From NCBI GenBank assembly GCA_007859995.1, contig SMSL01000003.1, forward strand, positions 62,001 through 126,000: a DNA stretch of 64,000 bases. The letters are read 5' to 3'. Below, in pieces: positions 1 through 9,383 of the stretch. This DNA comes from Candidatus Brocadiaceae bacterium S225 (lineage in GTDB: Bacteria; Planctomycetota; Brocadiia; Brocadiales; Scalinduaceae). A program made the translations under genes and the position numbers. The notes below the pieces were generated by a model. The model ran no database searches, had not been told where the DNA came from, and saw nothing but the letters and a program-made list of their open reading frames with translations. Position 1 is the first letter of the stretch; every line of letters starts with the position of its first letter.

Positions 1-356
1 TTAGAACATTACCAGAGTTTGTAACACTAACTACCCCATTTTTTTCTGATGAAATTGAGTATGAAGATGCAGCAGTACAAAAATATCTGCAAAAAGGCAA
101 TCCCTCTTTGATAAAAGATGCTTATAAAAAACTGAAGGAGGTCACAGATTTCTCGTCAATGGCAGAGTTAGAAAGTTGTTTACGGTCGGTAACAACTGAA
201 CATAGTATTGGGTTTGGTAAATTGGCCCAGCCGATAAGAGTTGCCCTGATAGGAAAAAGTGCAAGTGCGGGAATTTTTGAAACGTTAGAACTTTTAGGTA
301 AAGCTAAGACACTAAAGAGAATGGAATATGCAATAAATACCTTTTTATTAGACTAA
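1..356 (+). CDS. gltX: Glutamyl-tRNA synthetase, C-terminal part (5' truncated by window edge)
   Basis: Class I aminoacyl-tRNA synthetase that charges tRNA-Glu in the cytoplasm. Only the last ~117 residues are visible; the frame is open from base 3, so the TTG at 108 is not a real start. The tail carries the anticodon-binding helical cage signature, a KLAQPIRVALIGK-like segment followed by GIFETLELLGK and a closing leucine-rich helix, which is typical of GltX C-termini. The catalytic HIGH and KMSKS motifs lie upstream of the window. thpR follows 35 bases downstream on the same strand. The family assignment is strong; discriminating versus non-discriminating specificity cannot be judged from this part. 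Confidence 0.93.
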   Translation, partial: RTLPEFVTLTTPFFSDEIEYEDAAVQKYLQKGNPSLIKDAYKKLKEVTDFSSMAELESCLRSVTTEHSIGFGKLAQPIRVALIGKSASAGIFETLELLGKAKTLKRMEYAINTFLLD

Positions 357-391
357 TACTGGATTTTCCTGAAAATGACAGTAAAATTTAC

Positions 392-955
392 ATGACTATT
401 AGAGTATTTATTGCAATAGAAATTGATAGTGAAATAAAGAACAAGCTATCTGGATACCTGAGCGAGTTAAAGAGGACAGGTGCTGATGTTAATTGGGTTT
501 CCCCTGAGAATATTCATTTGACTTTGAAATTTATCGGATATATAGAGGAGGAAGCCCTTATCAACTTGAATAAAATCATTAACGATGCTGTTTTCAGTAT
601 AGAACCATTCAGTGTCAGTATTGGAAATATTGGGGCATTTCCAAGTCTTAATAAACCACGTGTGGTTTTTGTCTGTGTACAGGAACGAGGCAATAACCTT
701 CTCAGAATCTATCAAAAGCTTGACAAAGGAGTTGGACCGCTTGGTATAAAAAAGGAATCTAAAAAATATGTTGGACATATTACACTTGGCAGAGTCAAAT
801 CACAGAAAAACATATCTGAACTAAAAAAAGCATTAAATTCTGGAAGAGAGTGTTACTTTGGTAGTGAAAAGGTAACTTCTCTGTCGTTAATACAAAGCAA
901 ATTAACCCCGACAGGTCCACTTTATACGAGATTAAACAATTTTATATTATATTAA
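392..955 (+). CDS. thpR: RNA 2',3'-cyclic phosphodiesterase (2H family)
   Basis: Two-histidine phosphoesterase that opens 2',3'-cyclic phosphates on RNA ends and can ligate tRNA halves in vitro. Both HxTx catalytic motifs are present: HLTL at residues 42-45 and HITL at 129-132. The 187-residue length is normal, and the N-terminal RVFIAIEI strand is the usual start of the fold. The ATG at 392 gives the full-length product. It sits between gltX and the GcvH-like gene (6-base gap to the next ATG), so co-transcription is likely. Its physiological substrate in bacteria is poorly known. Confidence 0.92.
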   Translation: MTIRVFIAIEIDSEIKNKLSGYLSELKRTGADVNWVSPENIHLTLKFIGYIEEEALINLNKIINDAVFSIEPFSVSIGNIGAFPSLNKPRVVFVCVQERGNNLLRIYQKLDKGVGPLGIKKESKKYVGHITLGRVKSQKNISELKKALNSGRECYFGSEKVTSLSLIQSKLTPTGPLYTRLNNFILY

Positions 956-961
956 ATTAAA

Positions 962-1450
962 ATGAAAAAAGTAAAAATCAAATATTCACCGAGGCATAAT
1001 TGGGTTGAGTTAAAAAGGAAAGTAGTAACAATTGGGATAACTGATTATCTTGTAGACGAACTTGGAGACCTTATAGACCTTTGTTTGCCAAAAGTTGGAG
1101 AAGAAGTTATTGATGGCATTTCTTATGGTGAGGTCGAATCCATAAACACTCTTCATGATTTAATAGCACCATTGCATGGTGCTATTGTAAAGGTAAACTC
1201 GGATTTGTCTACCAGTTTAAAAATTTTGGAGAGAGATCCTTATGGAGATGGTTGGTTCATTAAGGTTAGACTGCCAGAGGACTATAGCCTTGACTTTCTT
1301 ATGGATGAAGATGAATATGAGGAGTACACAAAAAGTATTAAGAAAAAAGAAAAAGAAGCTGGAAAGAAAAAGAAAAAAGTAGAGGTAGTGGAAAAAGCAG
1401 AGAAGAAGACAGCAAAAAAGAAGACAGTAGTTAAAAGCAAGAAGCGGTAA
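962..1450 (+). CDS. GcvH-like protein lacking the lipoyl lysine, with a lysine-rich tail
   Basis: Residues ~15-115 match the glycine cleavage H-protein fold: HNWVEL near the N-terminus, ITDYLVDELGD, PKVGEEV, then the hammerhead loop GEVESINTLHDLIAP and the C-terminal DGWFIKVRL segment. In true H proteins the loop reads ESVK with lysine carrying lipoate. Here the equivalent position is Asn62 (AAC at 1145-1147), so it cannot be lipoylated in the usual way. The last ~35 residues are a Lys/Glu/Ala-rich, probably disordered tail. No gcvT, gcvP or lipoate-ligase gene is nearby. I infer a structural or regulatory H-like protein; the fold assignment is good but the function is unknown. Confidence 0.75.
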   Translation: MKKVKIKYSPRHNWVELKRKVVTIGITDYLVDELGDLIDLCLPKVGEEVIDGISYGEVESINTLHDLIAPLHGAIVKVNSDLSTSLKILERDPYGDGWFIKVRLPEDYSLDFLMDEDEYEEYTKSIKKKEKEAGKKKKKVEVVEKAEKKTAKKKTVVKSKKR

Positions 1451-1536
1451 GTGAGCGGGATATGTTATTACTCTGTAAAAACTTCTTTTTCCCATTTACA
1501 TGAGGACAAGCTTTAGAAAGTTTTTTGCGCGTCACA

Positions 1537-1643
1537 AAAAGTGCCTAAAGTTTGAAGTGAGCTAAAGTTGTGGTAAAATTCCGTTCAGCATGGCAAAAAA
1601 ACAAATCTTTCATTTTTTAACTTTAGACATTTTAGGCACTTTT
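1537..1643. repeat. MITE-like inverted repeat element
   Basis: Perfect 13-base terminal arms (1537-1549 and 1631-1643; core GTGCCTAAA/TTTAGGCAC) enclose ~80 bases. A second matching segment, CTAAAGTT at 1562-1569 versus AACTTTAG at 1619-1626, lies inside them. No coding capacity. The following CAAX-protease frame begins right at its right edge. The arrangement suggests a small non-autonomous element or a long imperfect hairpin; only one copy is seen in this window. Confidence 0.5.
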
Positions 1644-1645
1644 AT

Positions 1646-2395
1646 TTGAAACTTTTAGATGATAATAAACATTGGAATTTAAAGGATATATTTAAGGTTT
1701 TCCTGCTTTATCTGCTTATGATGTTGGCAGGGATACCTGTTTTTACAAAAGTAGTTGAGCAGGTTTTTGGATTCGACTTAGTAGCGACATTTGGGCAGAA
1801 TACGGTTCTCCTTAGTTTGTCACTAGTTGTAAATATTGTAACATGCCTTTATATTTTTAATATCGTCCGGACAGGATATGGTTTGCCTGTAGTATCATTA
1901 GGCTTAACTATCCGTAACTGGAAAAGTGATGTTAAAACCGGCCTGAAACATTACCTGATAGTTCTTCCTGTTATAATTGTATCTGGTTTTATAGTAGATT
2001 TCGCATTGAGGGCGTTTGGTATAGAACCCGAGCGCCAAGACATTATTAACAATCTTCTGAGTGAGGATTCTTTAGGGGTTCTTGCTTTTATGGTTTTTTT
2101 CGGAATGTTAGCCGCACCGATTGTAGAGGAACTTCTTTTTAGAGGGTTCCTGCAGCCTGCCGTAAGAATCACTTGCGACAGGTTGCAAACTATTCTTATT
2201 AGCGGATTTGTTTTTGCGTTGATACACTGGAACGCCCATGTATTTTTACAAATTTTTGTTTTAGGGCTCATGTTGGCATATTTATTTGAAAAAACCGGAT
2301 CGCTAGTTGCCCCAATAACCGTCCATATTTGTCATAATACTATTACATTAGCTTTTTTAATTTCTTACAAACATTTTTTGAAAAGTTATGTTTAA
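1646..2395 (+). CDS. CPBP family intramembrane glutamic protease (CAAX protease-like)
   Basis: Polytopic membrane protein of the CPBP/ABI family. The signature is complete: EExxxR at residues 161-166 (EELLFR), FxxxH with His194, and HxxxN with His227/Asn231. About seven hydrophobic segments are visible. The start is uncertain: the frame opens with TTG at 1646 at the edge of an inverted repeat with no clear ribosome-binding site, and no better ATG lies before the first membrane segment. It overlaps the tyrS start by 8 bases, so translation may be coupled. Substrates are unknown; bacterial members are linked to bacteriocin immunity or protein processing. Confidence 0.85.
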   Translation: MKLLDDNKHWNLKDIFKVFLLYLLMMLAGIPVFTKVVEQVFGFDLVATFGQNTVLLSLSLVVNIVTCLYIFNIVRTGYGLPVVSLGLTIRNWKSDVKTGLKHYLIVLPVIIVSGFIVDFALRAFGIEPERQDIINNLLSEDSLGVLAFMVFFGMLAAPIVEELLFRGFLQPAVRITCDRLQTILISGFVFALIHWNAHVFLQIFVLGLMLAYLFEKTGSLVAPITVHICHNTITLAFLISYKHFLKSYV

Positions 2396-3599
2396 GAGCA
2401 TTGATGAACAACTTAATATTATTAAACGTGGCGTCTTAGAAATTGTCCGCGAAGAAGAGCTTGTTGAAAAACTTAAGAAATCGATAAGAACACAGACTCC
2501 ATTGCGGGTTAAATTAGGACTTGATCCTACAGCGCCGGATATACATATTGGAAATGCAATTCCAATTCATAAGCTGCGTAATTTTCAGGAACTTGGCCAT
2601 ACAGCAGTTCTGATCATTGGCGATTATACGGCAATGGTTGGTGATCCGTCCGGAGTAAACAAGACTCGACCTCAGCTCACTCAAGAAGACATAGACAATA
2701 ACGCGAAAACCTATCTGAACCAGATAGGAAAGATACTGGATATTGGAAAAACTGAAATTAGATATAATAGCGTGTGGTTTAAGGAAATGAAATTTACTGA
2801 TGTAATTACACTCGCCTCTAAGATGACTGTGGCCAGAATGATGGAGAGAGACGATTTTTCAAAGAGATATTCTTCAGGAATTCCCATCAGCCTTCACGAA
2901 TTTATTTATCCATTAATGCAGGGATACGATTCAATAATGGTGAAAAGTGACATAGAAATCGGTGGTACAGATCAGATATTCAGCCTGCTTGTCGGTCGCG
3001 ATCTTCAAAGAGACGCAAAAATGGAACCTCAGACAGCACTCACCACCCCCTTACTGGAAGGAATTGATGGGAATAAAAAGATGAGTAAAAGTCTGGGTAA
3101 TTATATTGGTATATATGAAGAACCAAAAGAAGTCTTTGGTAAGACAATGAGGATAAGTGATGACCTTATGCGTAAGTATTTTGAGCTGGCAACGGACATG
3201 GCTATTGGAGACATAGAAAGTACATTAAGTGGACACCCGCGTCATGCAAAGACCGTTTTAGGAAAAGCTATTGTAAGCCGGTATTATGATGATGAGGCAG
3301 CAGAGAAGGTGGCAGATGAATTTGACAGGGTTTTTAAAGAACATAAAATTCCGGACGAAATTCCACAAATAACCCTTCCTTCTAATGAGAGCGGGAATCA
3401 CAAAATATGGATAGTAAAGTTATTGGTGGATCATAGTTTCGCGTCTACTAACGGAGAGGCGAGAAGGCTGATTTCTCAAGGAGGAGTAAGTATTGATAAT
3501 AAAAAGTACACAGACCCGGCAGGAGAAATAGGTTTACAAGATGGCATGATATTAAAAGTAGGAAAACGCCGTTTTGCGAAAATTACGGTAACTCATTAA
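2388..3599 (+). CDS. tyrS: Tyrosyl-tRNA synthetase
   Basis: Charges tRNA-Tyr. Class I signatures are HIGN at residues 53-56 and KMSKS at 231-235, with an S4 RNA-binding domain at the C-terminus (about 340-400). At 403 residues it fits the TyrRS subgroup with KMSKS and HIGN found in many bacteria. The start lies within the end of the CAAX protease gene (8-base overlap), and the stop overlaps the convergent foldase gene by 4 bases. No tyrosine T-box leader is apparent, which fits its position inside an operon. Confidence 0.96.
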   Translation: MFKSIDEQLNIIKRGVLEIVREEELVEKLKKSIRTQTPLRVKLGLDPTAPDIHIGNAIPIHKLRNFQELGHTAVLIIGDYTAMVGDPSGVNKTRPQLTQEDIDNNAKTYLNQIGKILDIGKTEIRYNSVWFKEMKFTDVITLASKMTVARMMERDDFSKRYSSGIPISLHEFIYPLMQGYDSIMVKSDIEIGGTDQIFSLLVGRDLQRDAKMEPQTALTTPLLEGIDGNKKMSKSLGNYIGIYEEPKEVFGKTMRISDDLMRKYFELATDMAIGDIESTLSGHPRHAKTVLGKAIVSRYYDDEAAEKVADEFDRVFKEHKIPDEIPQITLPSNESGNHKIWIVKLLVDHSFASTNGEARRLISQGGVSIDNKKYTDPAGEIGLQDGMILKVGKRRFAKITVTH

Positions 3600-4567
3600 T
3601 ATCTTTTTATCACCACATTTTTTCTCAATTTATTTAAATACTCCTTTTTCTCAGTAACAAATTTTTCTCTAAAAAGTGTATTGCGAATTTCGTCCTGTAC
3701 CTTCATAAAGGATAATGTTTGAGCCTGAACAATCTCTTCTATCTTAAAAATATGGAAACCTAATGAGGATTTTTTTACATTGCTTATTTCACCTTCTTTC
3801 AAATGGGAAATAGTAGCGACCAGATCTTTCCTAAAACCCTCTACTTCATCAAATCCCCACAAACCTCCTCTGTCAGCATGTGGTCCGCCTGAGTGTTCTT
3901 TTGCCAAAGTATCGAAGTCCTCGCCATTTTTCAATCTGTTTAATAGATCTTCTGCGGCAACTTTTGCCTCTTTATCTGAGCCGTAACTTGAACGCTTTAT
4001 CAAAATATGCCTGAAGCTCATACTCCCTTTCATTGAAAATTCATCAATATGGTCCTGATAATAGCGCTTAATTTCTTTTGGTGTAACTATTATTTTTCTA
4101 TAAACATTCTTACGCATAATTTCTTCGATTAGCAAATCATCCTTTAGTTCTGCTCTTTTTTTAAGAGGGTTAATTCCCTGTTTATTGGCCAGTTCATAAA
4201 ATTTATAGACAGAACCTACTTGATCAACAGCGCCTTTTACGAATGTATCAACACCTTTTTCAATCTGTTCTGACAGCTCCGGATTGTCAACCAAAAGCTT
4301 CTTTGCCTCCTGTACAAGTATTTTTCTGTCAATTAATTCATCAATAACATTCTGAATTATTTCTTGTTTTTTTGACTCCAACCCTGCCTCAGTGTATTTT
4401 TGTGCGGCAATTCTGAATGCTTCATAAGCTCTTGTTTGGATATCAAATTCTGTAATTATTTCACCGTTAACAATAACACGTACTGCATTTAAATTTTCAG
4501 CATTTATCTGATGTAAGCAAAACAGTTGTATAATAGAAATGGCTAAGCTTAATTTTAGAATCTTCAA
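3596..4567 (-). CDS. Periplasmic peptidyl-prolyl isomerase / SurA-like foldase
   Basis: Secreted parvulin-type chaperone that helps fold exported or outer-membrane proteins. A signal peptide spans residues ~1-23 (ends INA). A SurA-type N-terminal helical domain follows (~25-165), and one parvulin domain spans ~180-280 with FRHILI, the GGPHADRGGLWGF region and LGFHIFKI. With 323 residues and a single parvulin domain it is nearer to PrsA or single-domain SurA than to two-domain E. coli SurA. It is convergent with tyrS (4-base overlap). Together with lptD at 56.6 kb it supports an outer membrane. Confidence 0.87.
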   Translation of the reverse strand: MKILKLSLAISIIQLFCLHQINAENLNAVRVIVNGEIITEFDIQTRAYEAFRIAAQKYTEAGLESKKQEIIQNVIDELIDRKILVQEAKKLLVDNPELSEQIEKGVDTFVKGAVDQVGSVYKFYELANKQGINPLKKRAELKDDLLIEEIMRKNVYRKIIVTPKEIKRYYQDHIDEFSMKGSMSFRHILIKRSSYGSDKEAKVAAEDLLNRLKNGEDFDTLAKEHSGGPHADRGGLWGFDEVEGFRKDLVATISHLKEGEISNVKKSSLGFHIFKIEEIVQAQTLSFMKVQDEIRNTLFREKFVTEKKEYLNKLRKNVVIKRY

Positions 4568-4858
4568 GAACTATTTCCTCCTGCACTGTCGATAATAGAT
4601 TTATAATATGGATATAGTATACAATCATGTAGTTGAACTGTCATCTGTCATTTTCAGGTAGTTACTTAAAATCAAGTGGACTGCGTAATGGGGGAGCATT
4701 ATGGCGGTTTTATTACTTGTGGAAATCGGTGTTAAATGTTTATGATAATATGTTGTACTTTGGTTGGCGTTTGCTTTAGAATTTACAGCACTTAAGGAAT
4801 ATAATATTACTATTTGGTATTTGGAAAATAGATTAAATTTTTTTACAGGAGGTTGAAA

Positions 4859-5176
4859 ATGTCTTATGAATTACCAGCACCGTTTAAGGAAATGGTAAAG
4901 GAGTACCCTGATGTTTGTGAAGCTTTTCAAAGCCTTGGGGCACAATGTCACAATGCGGGTCCTTTGGATGAAAAGGCCAGAAAGCTTGCTAAGCTTGGTA
5001 TCGCAATTGGCAGCGGTTCCGAGGGAGCGGTGCATTCCGCAGTAAGGAATGCACTTCAGGCGGAGGTATCAAAGGAAGAAATTATGCACGTCGGTATACT
5101 GTCCATTACGACAATCGGTTTGCCTAATGCAATAGCAGCTATAACGTGGATTAAAGATCTATTTAAAAAACCGTGA
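4859..5176 (+). CDS. Carboxymuconolactone decarboxylase (CMD) family protein without redox cysteines
   Basis: Small all-helical CMD/AhpD-fold protein of 105 residues. The ATG at 4859 is preferred over the upstream TTG because AGGAGG at 4847-4852 sits 6 bases before it. The family core runs KLAKLGIAIGSGSEGAVHSAVRNAL then SKEEIMHV. His59 is kept, but the CxxC or CxxxC pair of AhpD-type peroxidoreductases is absent (Ser/Gly/Ala instead). Only Cys20 and the Cys30-His31 pair near the N-terminus remain. An AhpD-like disulfide role is therefore unlikely. It is flanked by ~290 and ~410 bases without secure genes, so it is probably monocistronic. Confidence 0.85.
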   Translation: MSYELPAPFKEMVKEYPDVCEAFQSLGAQCHNAGPLDEKARKLAKLGIAIGSGSEGAVHSAVRNALQAEVSKEEIMHVGILSITTIGLPNAIAAITWIKDLFKKP

Positions 5177-5475
5177 TCAGGGCCTGCATTGTGTTTATAA
5201 CAATTAAGTTTTCCTGAATAAAGATTGGAATCCGTAATTTTATAAAAGCAGGTATAACCGCCGATCAAGGTGGTTCTTTGGTTACACAGCAAGATTTCTA
5301 CCCCTACAGGTAGAACATTATTCATATTTTCACAATGATTTAAGAGGTAATTATAAAACGTGTCAATTTCACCTTGAACATCTTGAGTCTGAGCTTTCAT
5401 TTTTCCAAGTCCGCCAAGCACATCTTCATGGTAACCATAATGTATTCTTGTCAAAGTCACCTCGCGCCACTGCAT
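5056..5475 (-). CDS. Possible hypothetical protein (uncertain ORF)
   Basis: Open frame of 139 codons that covers the gap between the CMD gene and tsaB, running 121 bases antisense into the CMD 3' end. The first ~95 residues look protein-like (GEIDTFYNYLLNH, PVGVEILL), but I recognise no family and there is no ribosome-binding site before the ATG. The large convergent overlap argues against the full frame. If real it may be a degraded gene that once ended near 5170. Confidence 0.25.
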   Translation of the reverse strand: MQWREVTLTRIHYGYHEDVLGGLGKMKAQTQDVQGEIDTFYNYLLNHCENMNNVLPVGVEILLCNQRTTLIGGYTCFYKITDSNLYSGKLNCYKHNAGPDHGFLNRSLIHVIAAIALGKPIVVMDSIPTCIISSFDTSA

Positions 5476-5589
5476 AGCTTGGAGGACTAATTACGTATCT
5501 GCTCATAGCCATTTTTTACCATGAAAATTTATGTTAAAACTGAGACATTCGCCTTGCAGAAAAATAAGTTATATTTATACTCATTCAAT

Positions 5590-6300
5590 ATGAAGGTACT
5601 GGGAATTGAAACATCCGGTTTGATCGGAAACATAGCAGTTTGCGACGGCAATACTGTCGTCGGTAAAAAAATATATGGTAATAATTTTAGCCATGGCAAA
5701 GAGATGGTCTCTTCCCTTGTATCAATCTTTAACGAAATCAAATGGGAACCGGGTGATATAGACCTGATTGCCGTCAGTACAGGGCCTGGTTCTTATACCG
5801 GGCTTAGAATCGGCATTACATGTGCAAAGACTCTTGCTTACGGACTGGGAAAGCCCGTTATAGATGTCCCGACACTGGATGTATTAGTAGAGAACGTAAA
5901 GGATAATAACGCAAAAACTATTTGCCCTGTTATTGATGCGAAGAGGAAGAGTGTCTATGCGTGCATTTATGACAGATGCAATAACGAGAACAGAAAGGCC
6001 ACGGATTTTTTAATTATTTCACCGGACGACCTCATTGACATCCTGCCTGAATCCACCTTAATCTTTGGAGATGGAATAGCGCCATATAAAGAGATCTTTA
6101 CACAAAAAGGCCTCATAATAGTAGAAGATGAAAAGCTGGGTATTGCTGATGCGGCTGACGTCGCCAGATTAGGCATGAAAAGGTACGATCAGGGTATACG
6201 CTGTGAAATTAACGCACTGACACCCCTATACTTGAGAAAATCAGAAGCGGAGGAACGGTTGAAGGAGAGTTGCCGGCAAAATGTTATCCACGACAGCTGA
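5590..6300 (+). CDS. tsaB: tRNA threonylcarbamoyladenosine biosynthesis protein TsaB
   Basis: Inactive Kae1/TsaD paralogue that scaffolds TsaD and TsaE in making t6A37 on ANN-decoding tRNAs. From the ATG at 5590 the protein starts MKVLGIETSG, the canonical ASKHA opening. STGPGSYTGLRIG is the hallmark TsaB motif, and DARMGEVY-like IDAKRKSVYACIY follows. The frame stays open back to an ATG at 5521, but that adds 23 atypical residues. The product is 236 residues, normal for the family. tsaD, tsaE and rimI are not adjacent. Confidence 0.92.
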   Translation: MKVLGIETSGLIGNIAVCDGNTVVGKKIYGNNFSHGKEMVSSLVSIFNEIKWEPGDIDLIAVSTGPGSYTGLRIGITCAKTLAYGLGKPVIDVPTLDVLVENVKDNNAKTICPVIDAKRKSVYACIYDRCNNENRKATDFLIISPDDLIDILPESTLIFGDGIAPYKEIFTQKGLIIVEDEKLGIADAADVARLGMKRYDQGIRCEINALTPLYLRKSEAEERLKESCRQNVIHDS

Positions 6301-6378
6301 AACCTTTGAAAAGCAGGTCTATGACGTTATGTTGTAATGAAAGGCTTAAATCCTTCCGCTACGGCTATGCATTAATTA

Positions 6379-6645
6379 TTAAAGATCTTCAACAGAATCA
6401 GCCAACACAACAACCTTATTTCCTCTGACTTCCATAAAACCTCCGCCCAGAGTCATCTTAACTGTTTTCTCACCAGGTTCCGTAATCTTAAACGGACCCG
6501 GCTCAAGTGATGTTACAAGAGGCGTATGATGAGCCAGAACACCCAGATGCCCGCTGGTACCATGGGCAACTATAGCGGTTACTTCTTTGCTATAGACTAT
6601 CTTCTCCGGAGTGATTACATCTAATTGATAAGTACTTTCAGCCAT
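6379..6645 (-). CDS. atpC: F-type ATP synthase subunit epsilon, beta-sandwich domain only
   Basis: Central-stalk subunit of F1 that contacts gamma and the c-ring. Residues 1-88 cover only the N-terminal beta-sandwich: YQLDVITPEKIVYSKEV, GHLGVLAHHTPLVTSL, GGGFMEV and VVLAD. The C-terminal helical hairpin (about 45 residues in E. coli) that acts as an inhibitor is missing. Truncated epsilon subunits are known in several lineages, so this is probably native. It is the last gene of the atp operon, separated from atpD by 171 bases that contain a two-hairpin repeat. Confidence 0.93.
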   Translation of the reverse strand: MAESTYQLDVITPEKIVYSKEVTAIVAHGTSGHLGVLAHHTPLVTSLEPGPFKITEPGEKTVKMTLGGGFMEVRGNKVVVLADSVEDL

Positions 6646-6692
6646 AGCTATATATTAACCCCGTAATAGAGTGTTTATTTTTTTTTTATTAT

Positions 6693-6748
6693 GGAGTGCA
6701 TCATCCATGATGATGCGTATTAAAGCAGTAACACGGTTACTGCACTCC
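6693..6748. repeat. Two-hairpin palindromic repeat between atpD and atpC
   Basis: Outer arms GGAGTGCA (6693-6700) and TGCACTCC (6741-6748) enclose two perfect hairpins: GCATCATC/GATGATGC (6698-6705, 6709-6716) and GCAGTAAC/GTTACTGC (6725-6732, 6736-6743). The element can fold as a cloverleaf-like three-way junction. The same two hairpins recur in swapped order at 17064-17136. It lies inside the operon, upstream of atpC, so it could affect mRNA stability or the atpC level. Confidence 0.7.
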
Positions 6749-6816
6749 ATATTTCCACTTTAATTCAACGACATTGCTACCGTTCGTAAATACGATCTGC
6801 CCTCATGACAATTAAT

Positions 6817-8247
<1,431 letters not shown>

Positions 8248-8359
8248 CTATTACATTATCATTAATTTTCATTCTATCACATAAAATCAATCTCTGTTTC
8301 TTTACCAATTGACTTCTTATATTTAAACACATAAGTATGAAGAGACTGCCCACCTACAA

Positions 8360-9259
8360 TCAGCCTGCCATTGCCTCTGATCCCGATATAACTTCCAGCA
8401 GTTCCTTGGTAATAGCCTCCTGCCTTGCTTTGTTATACACCTGAGTGAGATCGCCTATTATCTCTTCCGCATTTTCTGACGCAGCAATCATCGCCATTCT
8501 TCGAGCCGCATACTCTGCCGTCATAGATTCAAATATCGCCTGACGTAACTGACATTCAAGATATTTTGGCAGCAGCTTTGAGAAAATTGCTTCTGATGAA
8601 GGCTCTAAAATGCAATCCCCCTGTAAAGCCTTTTTCTCTTTATTCTCTCCGGGGACAGCATCTATATTTTCTAAGGGAAGAAGTCTTACACGAGCAGGGT
8701 CAGATTTCATCACGGTCTTGAATTTTGTGTAAAACAGATGGATTTCATCAAAGTTACCTTCCTCAAAATTTTCAATCATCTTTGCGACTATTTCAGCTAC
8801 TTTATGATCTCCTGCCTTCAGTGAAGAGAGCCCTATCGCCTCAACAGTATCTGTATAATACTGCCCAATTGTATATGGCCTGCCCCGGAAGAAAATATTT
8901 CCTTTCTTACCAATTAAATGCAGGGTTATCTCCTTCTGAGAATTTTCCTTGAGAAACTTAACCGTATGCTGTATAGCATTTGTATTATACGCGCCGCATA
9001 ATCCCTTGTCAGAAGTAATTAATAAGACCATAATTTTCTTTACTTCTTCTTTCGGTTCACAGAAATGTGCCTTTTCAGGGGTAGATCCAGTCAAATTACT
9101 CAGGATAGAAGTAATATTCTGAGTATACGGACGCGAGGACAATGCCCTTCCTTCAGCTTTCTTAAGCCGGTTAGAGGCAACCATCTCCATTGCACGGGTA
9201 ATCTGCTGGATGTTTGTAATACTTTTAATTCTATTTTTTATATCTCTGGTACTTTCCAT
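8360..9259 (-). CDS. atpG: F-type ATP synthase subunit gamma
   Basis: Rotor shaft of F1, 299 residues. The conserved N-terminal helix (DIKNRIKSITNIQQITRAMEMVA) and the C-terminal helix (AENAEEIIGDLTQVYNKARQEAITKELLEVISG) that form the coiled-coil axle are both complete. The central Rossmann-like domain contains ITSDKGLCGAYNTN. It lies 124 bases downstream of atpA, and the gap shows no independent feature. Confidence 0.97.
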   Translation of the reverse strand: MESTRDIKNRIKSITNIQQITRAMEMVASNRLKKAEGRALSSRPYTQNITSILSNLTGSTPEKAHFCEPKEEVKKIMVLLITSDKGLCGAYNTNAIQHTVKFLKENSQKEITLHLIGKKGNIFFRGRPYTIGQYYTDTVEAIGLSSLKAGDHKVAEIVAKMIENFEEGNFDEIHLFYTKFKTVMKSDPARVRLLPLENIDAVPGENKEKKALQGDCILEPSSEAIFSKLLPKYLECQLRQAIFESMTAEYAARRMAMIAASENAEEIIGDLTQVYNKARQEAITKELLEVISGSEAMAG

Positions 9260-9383
9260 AACACTCTCTTTATATGATTATTCCGTTAACTGCCAATCAT
9301 GCACAACGGAAAACAAAACTATAGGAAAACCCCCTTCTTAACATTAAAACACTTTAATATTCAACGAAAAACGACTATTAACC

